Assembly: GCF_907164915.1 (NCBI RefSeq)
Contig: NC_061863.1
Location: forward strand, 34,693,133 to 34,757,132
From: Impatiens glandulifera
Lineage: Eukaryota; Streptophyta; Magnoliopsida; Ericales; Balsaminaceae
DNA: 64,000 nt
Direction of reading: 5' to 3'
The stretch's first letter is position 1; each line of letters starts with the position of its first letter. Shown here in pieces: positions 48,040 to 58,352 of the stretch. The translations under genes and the position numbers were made by a program. The notes below the pieces were generated by a model. The model was not told the origin of the DNA. It searched no databases and saw nothing but the letters and a program-made list of their open reading frames with translations.

Positions 48040-49836
48040 ATGTCGACCATAACCAAAGATGCCAGTGCTATAGCCATTCTAACTTTCTCTTGAGAAAACT
48101 ACATTGATTGGAAGAAAAGAGTTTGTGCGCATCTTTATTCTCTTCATGACGACATGTGGAGTGTTGTCACAGAAGGTCCTATCAAGATTGATAAGGAGAA
48201 GGCTGACTGGACCGCTGATGAAAAGAGGCAGAACAACCTCAACAACATGACTCTTGATGTTCTGTACAGATCTCTCAATGACAGCATGTTAAACTGCATT
48301 ATCGAATGCGATACTGCCTAATAGGTTTGGGACAGACTCACCCAACTGTGTGAGGGCAACGAGCAAACCAAGGAAAATAAGATCATGGTTGCCACTCAAC
48401 AGTTTGACAGCTTCAAGATGCATCCTGGTGAAACAATGAACGATTTCGACACCAGATTCAATAAGATTGTCTCCTCTTTGTCTATCCTAGGCAAATCCTA
48501 TAACAACCGAGAGCTTTCTATCAAGGTCATGCGTGCTCTTCCAAGGGAATGGGACATAAAGACAATGGCGATAAGAGAATCCAAAGATCTTAACAATATC
48601 TCTCTCTTTGATCTCTTTGCTGATCTCAAGGCCTATGAGTTCGAGCTGAACTGTAGGATGGAAGAAGATCAACCCACATCCGTTATCATTGTCAAGGCGC
48701 TGATGACTGCTGAAGAGCCACCAACCGCTCCGGATGTGAAGATGGCAGCTCAGCAGCTGAGTAGCGATGTCATGTCTCTCTTTGTGAAAACGTTTGGCGA
48801 TTTCATGAAGAAGAGCAACTCAAACTCAAACTCTTCAAATTCTAATGAAAATAAAAAATCTAAAGCTAATGTTACTTGTTTTAACTGTGGTATTAAAGGT
48901 CATAATGCATCGGAATGCCGGAAGCCAAAACGTGAAGATGCCAAGGATGATGGAAAAGAGCTGAAGGCTCTTATGGCAGGTGACGGGAAGAACAGAGGAA
49001 GCAGTCGTGGTTTCTACTTTTCATCCAGTGAAAGTGATGAAGAAGAGGTGTCCTGCTTCATGGAAAGAGAAGATGAAGAAAGAACGCAGGAGACTGAGGT
49101 ATTTGACTTCTCTTCCGAAAGATTTTCAAGGAAACAACTGATAGCTGCACTAGATGACATGGTCATTGAGTACAGAAAGCTAGTAGAATCCCTAAATGAA
49201 ACTAAGTCTTCATCAAATGTAAACAAACCAAATATGTCTCAAGCTGAAGTGTCAAATGTTTTTGAAAAGAAGATTGAAGAGATCTCATCTGAGAATGAGA
49301 TGTTCAAAGAACAGATTCAAACCCTTTCATCTGAAAACAAAAGGTTAAACTATGTTGTCTGTGCATGGACAAGATCAGGAGATGTTGTCAAACATCAGAT
49401 CAATATGTTGAAACCTGCTGGATCTAGATCCGGATTGGGATTTGACAGCAATGACCTTAATCTGTCATGCAAAAAGTCCAACTCATCTAACAAGCTTAAG
49501 CCAATAAGTTTTGTCAAAGGGAGTATGACTGACATTGAATCTGATCCTATTCATGAAGAAGTTGCTTTAAAAAATGAAATAGTTTATGTTCCGTCGACTG
49601 TTAGCTGGCTTAAGAATAAGCTAGAAGCAGCCAACAAGTCTGGCAATTTTAAACCTAACTCTAAGTCAAGGAGTTTTAAAAGAAAGTCTTCTTCAAACGT
49701 TAAAGGATCAATGGCTAGCAAGAGGTCATCTGCTAAGTCAAAATCTTATGCATTAATCACAACACAAAACGGGAAATCCATAAGAATAACTCAAATATGG
49801 ATTCCTAAGGGACTAATTGATCGAGGACCCAATTAA
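48040..49836 (+). pseudogene. RE-C gag, nearly complete
   Basis: From ATG at 48,040 (MSTITKDASA) the frame stays open to 49,836 except TGA at codon 18 and TAA-TAG at codons 94-95. From 48,385 it is uninterrupted for 483 codons. UBN2-type capsid region: FDTRFNKIVSSLSILGKSY, MRALPREWDIKTM. Intact zinc knuckle CFNCGIKGHNASEC at 48,874-48,918. Then an acidic Ser-rich linker (SSSESDEEEVSCF), a coiled coil (EISSENEMFKEQIQTL), and the C-terminal SWLKNKLEAANKSG and QIWIPKGLIDRGPN. It is the best guide to full gag in this family and the only one here with an intact knuckle. Confidence 0.9.
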
Positions 49837-50838
49837 ATATGGGTACCAAATTGTGTAAATAGTTTCTTTTGTAGGTGATGCAGGAGGACTGTAGGAAGGA
49901 AGCAAGAAGAATACTCTTTTGAGTACACAGTCTGGAAGATCAACAATGGCCTTTGCCATTCTAGTAGATAAATGTTTTTATTTGTTAAATATATTTTTGG
50001 TCTTTGGACCACAAAACCTGTCTATTTTACTCTTATGTTCATATACATAATGAGAGGGAAAATTACTTTGGAAGTAAGGATACCCTCTAAACGAATATTC
50101 TTAATCGGTCTATTAGACAAGTGTGTCTAAAAGAAACGGTTTGTACTTAGACGTATTTTTGCTCAAAATCTATACATCTAAGTCTATATGTTGAGGTGTT
50201 AAACCTACACGATTAGACGGACACGTCTAATAGACGTTAGACGTTTTTACGTCATGAGCAAGAGGATGCTCACGTCTAATCAAACACACGTCTAACACGT
50301 GGTGTTTATGCGGAATTAGACGTACACGTCTAATAGACATTAGACGTATTGCTTTTCAACAAGGAATTAGACGTATGCGTCTAATAGACCCATCCGTCTA
50401 ATAGACGTTTCGTTATATGGATTTTTGCTGTAAGAAAAACGTCTAACTACGTGCCGATTAGACTGATCAAGGACAGTTGTCCCACGTGAGAATATATTCG
50501 TTTTTCCCGCTCAAAACATTAAACAGTCATCTCTTATCAACATAAAGACACACGTCTTTCAAGTTTAGAGAAAATGACTGATATACCCTCATTTTTAATG
50601 ATGACTCCTTGAAAAAGGACGTCTAACATTTATTGATGGGCCATACCCTTAAGAAAAGTGACGGTTATTTTGTGTATCTCTTCTCTGTCTATATAAGGAC
50701 ATTGATGCATGAGTTTGAAAGTTTTTCATCTCTCGAAATCCTTAAGAACCCTAGTTTTCTTTGTCTTTCTCTCTCTAAATCTCTCTAAAATCTTGTGTCG
50801 GTTCATATTCTTTCGAAAATGGTGAACAAGAAAATGGC
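49837..50838 (+). other. RE-C spacer and ORF3 start
   Basis: Sequence after gag matches RE-B, then changes to a palindrome-rich stretch (50,100-50,460) containing the conserved hairpin region 50,241-50,280. A leader follows, and ATG at 50,819 starts MVNKKM, parallel to MGNKRI of RE-B ORF3. Only about seven codons precede a stop and the join to CACTA sequence. Confidence 0.7.
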
Positions 50839-50839
50839 A

Positions 50840-51597
50840 TAAAATCATGGTTACATCCTATAAATGATGAAGGAGTGCTTCATTATCCCTTTGACATCCG
50901 ATAATAAAAAACGTCTTTGTAAATTCTTGAAATACCTCTAGTTGTCTGATGGTTTTTGCTCAAATATCGGCGGTTGTGTAAATTTGGAAGAGAAAAATAT
51001 TTTGGGATTAAAGAGTCATGATTGTCACATTTTGTTGTTTATATCTTATTCCTTTAGCAACCAGTGGATTACTTTCAAATAATGTGTATGATGCGTTAGT
51101 AAATTCGTCTCGGTTCTTTCGGTTGTTGTGTTTCAAAGAGTTGATTCAAGAGGACCTCGAACTATTGTACATGAATATTACATTGACACTTTGCAAATTT
51201 GAAATGATTTTTCCACCGTCAATCTTCGACATCATGATGCATCTCCCGATTCACTTGTCATTTGAGGCTTTGCTTGTGGTACCTGTCTAGTATCAATGGA
51301 TGTATCCGTTTGAACATTACATGGGTACAATGAAAAAATATTTGCAGAATAATAACCACCCTGAAGCCTCTATAAACGAGAGCTATCTTGTAAATGAGAG
51401 TATTAGTTTATGTGTCTGGTATATGGAGGAAGAAGACCAAGAAAATGCACAAACTGAAATCTCGGGCATTTCAAAATTTTCATCGTTGGAAGACATATCT
51501 AACGGAAAAATATACAACTTGGATTATATCGATCGAGTGACAGCTCATTCATACATTTTGAAAAATTTTCCCGAAGCAGAACTTTTTTACATGTAAG
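50840..51597 (+). pseudogene. CACTA TNP2 fragment (DUF4218 region)
   Basis: Readable in several frames: NIGGCVNLEEKNILGLKSHDC, then from 51,018 LIPLATSGLLSNNVYDALV, FRLLCFKELIQEDLEL and FPPSIFDIMMHLPIHLSFEA. From 51,300 MYPFEHYMGTMKKYLQNNNH and ESYLVNESISLCVWYMEEE follow. This is the DUF4218 region of plant TNP2 transposases. The preceding Transposase_21 domain is absent, and the fragment is cut by RE-D after 51,636. Frameshifts mark it as dead. Confidence 0.88.
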
Positions 51598-51636
51598 ATT
51601 CTATGTTGCTGTTATTAATTAGCATTAAATAGTATG

Positions 51637-52992
51637 TGTTGGGTTAAGATTTTTAATGTTTAAACAAGTTTTGATTATTTAGCTTAAATAATCAAAAAGG
51701 GAGAAATTATTGGTTAAGATTTTTAATGTTTAAACTGGTTTCAATAAGTTAGTTTAAATAATCAAAAATGGAGAAATTGTTGGGTTAAGATTTTTAATTG
51801 ATTTAAAGTAACTTAACAATTTTGATTTGATGATTGATGAAATAGTTTTTGATAATAAATGGTTAAAACTAAGTTCAATAATTGTTTATATAAATATATA
51901 TTTAGATATCAACATAGTCTGTGGTGTAATGGTAAGTACACCTACCTATCATGCTGGTGACCTGGGTTCAAATCTCACCAGATTTATAATTAATAATTGG
52001 ATTTTTGTTAATTTACAGGCATAGCTAAAAGTCAACGCACGACAGTCTAACCAGTGGGGGTTCTAACGTGTGGTTAGACGTGGAGGTCTAATGTTAGATG
52101 GGGCGTCTAATGCAGATTGCGTCTAATCAAATGAACGGTCGAGATGAGGCGTCTAATAGACTGTTAGATGGGGGCGTCTAAGCAGATGTACGACTAAGAT
52201 GATCAGATGGGCATTTGAAGGTAGATGCTCTTCCAGACAATTGGCAACTAGAAGTAGAGTCTTCCAGGCAGTTGACAACTGAGCTCAATAAATGAATAAT
52301 CTCCACGTATGCCATAATTCAAATTGCTTGTACTGCATTGTACTACCACGATCTCAATAATCTTTTTCTGCTATACTACCCAGTACCTCATGGATAGTAC
52401 ATCCAACGGAAAGATGACATGTGTCCAAAAGAAGAATTTGACCGTTGAAGCTTTTCAAGAATAAATTGCTGCCTAAGACAACGGACAAATTGCTGGCTGA
52501 AAAATACAAGAAAGAGAGAGCTGCTTCATTTTTCATTCAAAAAAGTTCCTGAAATCAAACATTTCACTTATCATCTAGTTGTGAATACATTGTATTACAT
52601 ACTGTCTTTTCTGTGAGAAAACTTCAGTATTGTAAGTTGAACAAAGGTTGTTTTGTTCAACAGAGAGTTAGCTAGATTAGTGAACTGTATTTAATTCAAA
52701 GAAGTATAGTGAATCCTTCCAGTGGTTGGAAGAATGGATGACGTAGGAGAGTTTGATCCGAACATCCATAAACAACTTCTTGTGTTCTTTACTTTCTGTC
52801 ATTCATCTTTCATTGGTTCAAAGCTTCAAATCCGACGAATATTTCCGCACTTGAATCTGTTTCAAGAATTCGAAGCATTTGCGAAGAATAGAAAGAGATA
52901 TTAATCCCTAATAGGATTTCTATCAAACAGTTTATCCGAAGTCGTCATCAATAGCCAAACCCCCGTCTCTATTGGTGTCGTCGATCCTATCA
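51637..52992 (+). repeat. RE-D 5' LTR
   Basis: It starts TGTTGGGTTAAGATTTTTAATG and ends GATCCTATCA. The first 145 bp contain a tandem duplication of the LTR start together with PPT-like AAAAAGGGAGAAAT and AAAAATGGAGAAAT, so LTR-start motifs occur near 51,637, 51,706 and 51,780. A tRNA-like segment and one remnant TTAGAC repeat (52,040-52,180) follow. The promoter-proximal block GGATGACGTAGGAGAG is near 52,735. Confidence 0.82.
51917..51983 (+). other. tRNA-Asp-like segment in RE-D 5' LTR
   Basis: It contains TGGTGTAATGG, matching the A-box consensus TRGYNNARNNG, and GGTTCAAATCT, matching B-box GWTCRANNC. In between is CACCTACCTATCATGCTGGTGACC, laid out like tRNA-Asp with the anticodon position reading ATC (GTC in the 3' LTR copy). 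The acceptor stem does not pair well, so it is a tRNA-derived relic, not a tRNA gene. Confidence 0.7.
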
Positions 52993-53007
52993 ATTGGTAT
53001 TAGAGCC
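52993..53007 (+). other. RE-D primer-binding site
   Basis: ATTGGTATTAGAGCC directly follows the LTR end; one change from the usual tRNA-Met complement. Confidence 0.85.
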
Positions 53008-53044
53008 TTGTTTTCTATTCTCAAGCTTCTAAGGAATTTGAATC

Positions 53045-54689
53045 ATGTTTATGGCTGTCATCAACAATGTTCCCATGTTCTTATAGAAAAACTATGTCGT
53101 GTGTAAGGCGAGAGTCCACACTCATCTAGCTGCCATAGATGATGACATGTGGTTTGATATCACCAACGGTCCGATAAAGATTGAGAAGGCTAGATCTGAG
53201 TGGACCAGTGAAGATAAAAGAAAGAACAACCTCAATAACATAGCAAAAGACATCCTCTATAAGACATTGGATGACAACAAGATTATCATTTGTCCCACTG
53301 CCAAAGATATTTGGGAGAAGCTGACAAAACTGTGTGAGGGCAACGAGAAAACAAAAGAAAACAGACTCATGGTTGCCACTCAACAGTTCGATAACTTCAA
53401 GATGCGTCATAGAGAGACGATGACTGAGTTCGATGAGAGATTCAGTAAGGTTATCACTTCTCTATCCACTCTGGGCAAGACTTACAACAATAGAGAGGTT
53501 GCGATCAAACTCATGCGTGCTTTTCCCAGAGAGTGGGATATTAAGACGATGGCGATGAGGAAGTCTAAAGACCTCAATAAGATGAAGTTCTTTGACTTGC
53601 TGGCCGATCTGAAGGCCTATGAGCTCGAGTTGAACTATAGAAATGAAGAGGAGCATCCCACATCCACCATCATAACAAAGGCATTGGTGACGGTTGAGGA
53701 GCCATCTACTGCCACTACTGTGAAGGCTACTTCTATGCAGATTAGCAGAGATGCCATGGCTCTTTTTATGAAGAATATATGCAAATTCATGAAGAAGAGA
53801 CACTTCAAGGAAGGAAACAACAAGCTGAAGCTTGATGAGAAAAAGAAAGATGAGAAAAAGAACAAGAAAGAGCTGAAGACTCTCATGGTGGCTGAAAACA
53901 AAGCCAATGGGCCGACAACGACTCAGATGATTCATCATCCAACGTTAGTGATGATGAAGAGGTCACTTGCTTCATGTCAAAAGAAGAAGTTGACTCTGAG
54001 GTATTTGATTTTTCCTCTGAAAAAATCTCAAGAGATGAGTTAATTACTGCACTCAATGACATGGTCATTGATTACAAGAAACTGTCAGACTCTTTTGATG
54101 AATTAAAATTGAAAAACAAATCTGACAGCTCTTCTTCATCTCGAAATAATGATTCTGAAGTTTTAAAAACAAAATGGCTGAGCTCTCATCTGAGAATGAA
54201 AAGCTCAAGGAAAATGTTCAAACTTTGATTTCTGAAAACCAACGTTTGACATATGTGGTCGATTCCTGGACGAAGTATGGAGATGCAGTTAGACAGTAGA
54301 TAAGTATGTTGAGGCCTGCCAGATGCAAATCCGGTTTAGGATTTGATGGCAATGACTCAGACAAGTCTTGTGAAAAATTAAACCCAAAAACTGACAAGTT
54401 TAAGTCTATAAACTTTGTCAAAGGGAGCTTAACTAAGAATGGAATTGATCCAAGCTGTGATGAGTTAACCTTGAAGGATGAGATTACTTATGTTCCGTCA
54501 ACTGTTAGCTGACTGAAACTTAAGATGGAAGCAGCCAGTAAGTCTGGAATATTAAAACTTGACAGGAAGTCAAGGAGTTTTAGACAAAAACCATCCTCTA
54601 AGATTAACAGTTCAGCTGCTAGTAGGAAGACATCTGCTAAGCCTAAATCATACGCACCGATCACAACGCAACATGGGAAATCCATAAAA
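53045..54689 (+). pseudogene. RE-D gag, frameshifted, split by RE-E
   Basis: It starts MFMAVINNVPMF with an early stop, then from 53,099 an open stretch: KARVHTHLAAIDDDMW, CEGNEKTKENRLMVATQQF, MRAFPREWDIKTM. The zinc knuckle is missing between KKRHFKEGNN and KKELKTLM. Frame changes follow near 53,925 and 54,180. Later parts are recognisable: ALNDMVIDYKKLSDSF, KSGLGFDGNDSDKSC, SYAPITTQHGKSIKI. The coding sequence resumes after RE-E at 60,089 with WIPKG. Confidence 0.85.
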
Positions 54690-55895
54690 ATAATTGTTAG
54701 GATCTAGGTCGCGGCTGGAGGACCGGGGTTGGGCCGGTTAGCGCGTTTCACTCAAAGGGTGGTGATTAATCCTGTTAGAGATTAACACCGGGGTTTCAAT
54801 ACTACACAAACTGTCACAAACCCTTGAACTAGGTTCAAGCGCGGAAGAGGTTTGTTTCAGGTTGAAGCAGCACACTCACAAGATAGGCAGAACCGTTTTT
54901 GAATAGGACAGGTTTGGAAATTGATGGGTCGGTTTTTGTAACTTGGTGATTCGGTTTAGATAGTGTAGAGTCAGTTAAAAAGGTGTGGGTCGGTTAGAAT
55001 GGGTCAGTTAGAATGTAAAACCAGCAGAAAGTAAATAACAAGACAGGTTTTTATGGATGTTCGGAGATAAAACTCCTACGTCACCCCTTCCTCTTGAAAC
55101 CGTGAGAAGGATATTCACTAAGGAATACAAATACAATCCGATCGAGACTTATTTCCTGCTCGATAACACCCTTACAATTTACACCGAAATTGTAAAATAC
55201 ACACTTCAACTTTAGCACTTATGCTTTCTAGAGAGAGAGAACACACTCTTTTCACTTGTAGATTAAATGTTCACTATGTCTCACGTATATCACTTGTTCC
55301 GTATTGTGTCCCGTTTGAACTCTTCTTCAGCTGCTCCTTTTATAGGTGAAATATGCCAACGGTCATATTTCACTTTCTTGAATCTGATTGGTTGAACAGA
55401 GGTTCAGTGATTCAGACCCTACGGTCATCTTTTCAGACCTGGTGGTCAACTCTACAGACTTTACAGTCTGTTCTTCCGGTGTGTAAGACAAACCTGCTAG
55501 GTTTGTCTTTTACTCAATGTGGTAACTGTTGGTTAGACAGTTGTCTGTACTTGGAAGATTGTCTCTGATTTATCCTGAAAGTGGAAAGATCATGTAGGAC
55601 TGTCTTCTGCAGCCTGTCGACTTTCCTCAGACTTGTATGAATATGGAAATGTTCAGTCTGTTCCTTTGGTATCATTCTCAACAGATACCCGAAGTATCTT
55701 CTTATGTTGGTCGGTCATTTGACTTAGCCTGATGACTTCCGGTTATTGACCGGCTGTCTGGTGTTTCCTGCCTTCAGTTTTGACCGATCTTGTCTTTCTT
55801 TGTGCGGAAATGTTTCTGGTCGGTTTGATTGCTTGACCGGTTGAGTTTCTTAACCGGTTGAGTTCTTTGACCGGTTGAATTCTTTACCTGTTCTG

Positions 55896-56180
55896 GATGA
55901 CTTCAGGTTTTTTCATAGCTTCAGGTTAACCGGATGACTTCAGGTTTTTCATAGCTTCAGGTTAACCGAATGACTTCAGGTTTTTCATAGCTTCAGGTTA
56001 ACCGGATGACTTCAGGTTTTTCATAGCTTCAGGTTAACCGGATGACTTCAGGTTTTTCATAGCTTCAGGTTAACCGGATGACTTCATGTTTTTCATAGCT
56101 TCAGGTTAACCGGATGACTTCATGTTTTTCATAGCTTCAGGTTAACCGGATGACTTCAGGTTTTTCATAGCTTCTTCTGG
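55896..56180 (-). repeat. 36-bp tandem repeat in RE-E 3' LTR
   Basis: Eight near-identical units, GGATGACTTCAGG plus TTTTTCATAGC plus TTCAGGTTAACC, the last partial. The 5' LTR copy (59,522-59,700) has five units. TTCAGG occurs twice per unit. Confidence 0.92.
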
Positions 56181-56433
56181 CCGGTTTGATATTCAACCGG
56201 TTAGATTTATTGACCGTTCTTTCGGTTTACAACTCAACCGATCCTGAACTTGAACCTGTCCGGATTTCTGCACATAGGTTGAACATGTCCGGATTTTGAA
56301 CTTCTTGACCGAACCGGTTGACCGAACTCCGGTTGACTGAGTCGGTATACATTGTCGAGCCGATCTTGCCTATAGGTAAATTTCGGATTTTGCTCAGCTT
56401 CCCTGAAATAGCAAAACTTTAAATATTATTTGT

Positions 56434-56500
56434 TGTCGGTGAGATTTGATCCTTGGTCACATGTGTGACAGGCATGGGTGTTTACCACTACGCTACAGCT
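56434..56500 (-). other. tRNA-Asp-like segment in RE-E 3' LTR
   Basis: On the minus strand: TAGCGTAGTGGTAAACA (perfect A-box TAGCGTAGTGG), then GCCTGTCAC with the anticodon position GTC, GTGACC, and GGATCAAATCTC (B-box GATCAAATC). Core words match plant tRNA-Asp-GTC. It starts about 60 bp from the LTR start. Confidence 0.75.
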
Positions 56501-56560
56501 TCTTGTTATATTTAAATCAATTAATATACTTGATATGACTTAACGGTTTATTTTCTAACA

Positions 56561-56663
56561 ATTTCTCCCTTTTTGATTATTTAGAATAAATATTCAAAAC
56601 TTGTAATCGTTGGCCGGTTTAAAATTAACTTACTTAATTTTTCTAACAATTTCTCCCTTTTTG
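56561..56663 (-). other. duplicated polypurine tract of RE-E
   Basis: AAAAAGGGAGAAAT in element sense lies directly before the LTR start (56,561-56,574). It occurs again about 88 bp inward (56,649-56,662), each followed by TGTTAGAAAA-like sequence. So the PPT and the first bases of the LTR are tandemly duplicated. Clustered PPT copies are a known Sirevirus feature. Confidence 0.8.
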
Positions 56664-56743
56664 ATTATTTAGAATAAATATTCAAAACCATGCAAGAAGT
56701 AAGAGGTAGGCCGGTTTAAAAATCTGATGTTTGTTTCGCCGGT

Positions 56744-56989
56744 TTAGAAAAGCTTATGTTTGTTTGGCCGGTTTTTGGAAAAACGGTTTGGTTTAAGGAG
56801 AACATTATTTGAAGAAGAATTTTGTATGAAATTTTTTTTGTAATCTAACAATTCTAAGATATTTCTAAGGGAAGAAAACTTAGACTCGATAAGTGGCTTT
56901 GTGAGGATGTTAGCCACTTCATGTTTGTTCCCTTCATGTGATGTGTCTGTCAGCAACCGGCTGTCCGAATGCAATGTTGTCTTTTCCAA
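56744..56989 (-). pseudogene. RE-E pol-tail remnant (RNase H end)
   Basis: HEVANILTKPLIESKFSSLR corresponds to the RNase H end QQTADIFTKPLPEAKF of RE-A. Nothing else of pol is present between it and gag. It lies in a different frame from gag and overlaps the gag end. RE-D has the same remnant at 60,225-60,330, showing a shared deletion. Confidence 0.8.
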
Positions 56990-58313
56990 GCCTTTGTCTT
57001 GATTTACCTACATTCATAGACAATAGAAAATCTGGTTCCCATTTTTCTTTGGGTCCGTGGTTGATTAGTCCCTTGGGTATCCAAACTTTAATAAATCGGA
57101 TAGCTTTCCCGGTTATGGTTCTAATTAGTTTTCCTGTGTAAGACTTGACATCTTTCTGCTGTCCTAAGAGTGCCTTATTTGGGGATGGTCTTTGGTTTAT
57201 CCTATGCGGTTGAGAATTGGCTTGCCTACTTTTGAACCGGTTGGCTTTCCTTTTCTTAGGGTGAAGCCATTTCTCAGAATCAATCGGACCTACATAGGTT
57301 AATTTGTCTTCCGTATAATAGGCAGTTAATTCCTCTTCAGCGGTTAAGGAGCTTCTTATAAAACTTATAAAGGGAAGATCATTCTTTGTGAGCCTTACTT
57401 TGTCTAAGTGTTTTTGGCTTTGGGATCTATTGTTTTTGTAACCTAGACCAAACATGCAAGTAGGGTGTCTTTTGTAACTACACATTTTTCTTACCATTTC
57501 ACTAGATCTCTTCCATGCGGCCATTCTATATTGGAGGCGGGCATTTTCTTCCTCGGTCAATTCTTGAACTGGCTCATTGAGCTGTTCGGTTTCAGAGGGT
57601 AGTCCAGGTGCTGACTCGGTTTCTAAGGTAGGGGTTTCATCAGGTTGTATGATCTTTGGTTCGGTCAGAATGGGTACTATGAGGTCGGCTCTAAAATTGG
57701 GTTGCTTAGGTAATAGAGTTAGTAGGTTATTATACTCTGCTACCAAATCATTCAATGCATTATATAACTCATCTTTAGTAAATTCTTCACAAGGAGAGTC
57801 AAATACTTGTTCCTCATTTGCCATAAGGCATGTGAGTTCATCATCACTGTCATTGTGAGCCCATAAGCTTCCTCCATCATCGACTATCAGTGCTTTCTGA
57901 ACCTCACTTCCTTCACCGGTTTGTTGATAGTTATTTCTGTTATTTTGATTGTCCGGTTTCCGGTCATCTCTCCTCGGATTTCTGCATTCCCACTTGTTTT
58001 CCTTGATTCTTTCATTTCCCTCATAAATCTGAATAACCTTGTCCCATGTTTCCTTTGCGGTTTTGCAGTCTCTGATCTTGCAGTACGTGTTTTTGTCCAC
58101 ACTGTTGGAAATCCGGTTTCTAGCATGGTTGTCCAAGTTATTTCTTCTCCTGTCTTCAACTGTCCAGTCCTTTCTGTCCTTATCAATGATTATCGGTCCT
58201 TCGGCTAAAATGAACTGCATTTCATCATCCATGGTGATTAAGTGTAGGTGCATGCGTGCCTTCCAGTTGGCGAAGTCATCACCTTCTAGCAATGGGGGCC
58301 TATCGAAAGACAT
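56934..58313 (-). CDS. RE-E gag-like protein, intact frame with internal deletion
   Basis: An uninterrupted 459-codon frame, starting MSFDRPPLLEGDDFANWKAR. The first half of the UBN2-type region is present (DKVIQIYEGNERIKEN), then the frame jumps to KWECRNPRRDD, the last residues of a zinc knuckle. The second half of the capsid domain and most of the knuckle are missing without loss of frame. After this come an acidic segment (NDSDDELTCLMANEE), a Pro/Glu-rich linker, ARLQYRMAAWKRSSEMV and the C-terminal IKVWIPKGLINHGPKEKW, plus ~35 residues that run into the former pol tail. It may still be translated, but it lacks parts needed for RNA packaging. Confidence 0.85.
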   Translation of the reverse strand: MSFDRPPLLEGDDFANWKARMHLHLITMDDEMQFILAEGPIIIDKDRKDWTVEDRRRNNLDNHARNRISNSVDKNTYCKIRDCKTAKETWDKVIQIYEGNERIKENKWECRNPRRDDRKPDNQNNRNNYQQTGEGSEVQKALIVDDGGSLWAHNDSDDELTCLMANEEQVFDSPCEEFTKDELYNALNDLVAEYNNLLTLLPKQPNFRADLIVPILTEPKIIQPDETPTLETESAPGLPSETEQLNEPVQELTEEENARLQYRMAAWKRSSEMVRKMCSYKRHPTCMFGLGYKNNRSQSQKHLDKVRLTKNDLPFISFIRSSLTAEEELTAYYTEDKLTYVGPIDSEKWLHPKKRKANRFKSRQANSQPHRINQRPSPNKALLGQQKDVKSYTGKLIRTITGKAIRFIKVWIPKGLINHGPKEKWEPDFLLSMNVGKSRQRLGKDNIAFGQPVADRHIT

Positions 58314-58338
58314 GCTTGCTTGAGTATTGAAACTAACT

Positions 58339-58352
58339 GCTCTGATACCAAT
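58339..58352 (-). other. RE-E primer-binding site
   Basis: Plus-strand GCTCTGATACCAAT adjoins the 5' LTR end; ATTGGTATCAGAGC in element sense, complementary to initiator tRNA-Met. Confidence 0.88.

Larger units (their letters stand above)
45985..50838 (+). mobile_element. RE-C: copia element with gag, 5' part only
   Basis: 5' LTR, PBS, gag, spacer and the first codons of ORF3 are present, then the sequence switches into CACTA TNP2 at about 50,838. There is no pol between gag and ORF3, as in RE-B, and the gag-to-spacer junction is the same. The PPT and 3' LTR are missing. A deletion that removed the rest of RE-C together with the catalytic part of TNP2 explains the join. Confidence 0.82.
54695..56560 (-). 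repeat. RE-E 3' LTR
   Basis: Ends are TGTTAGAAAATAAACCG and TAGATCCTAACA in element sense. It contains a 36-bp tandem repeat, several AACCGGTT-type palindromes (TTGACCGGTTGAG, TTAACCGGTTGAG), the tRNA-Asp-like segment, and the conserved CTCCTACGTCACCCC block near 55,071. Confidence 0.9.

Noticed and set aside
51917..51983. Functional tRNA-Asp gene
   Set aside because: Acceptor and T stems do not pair properly, and the segment is copied with each LTR; kept only as a tRNA-like feature.
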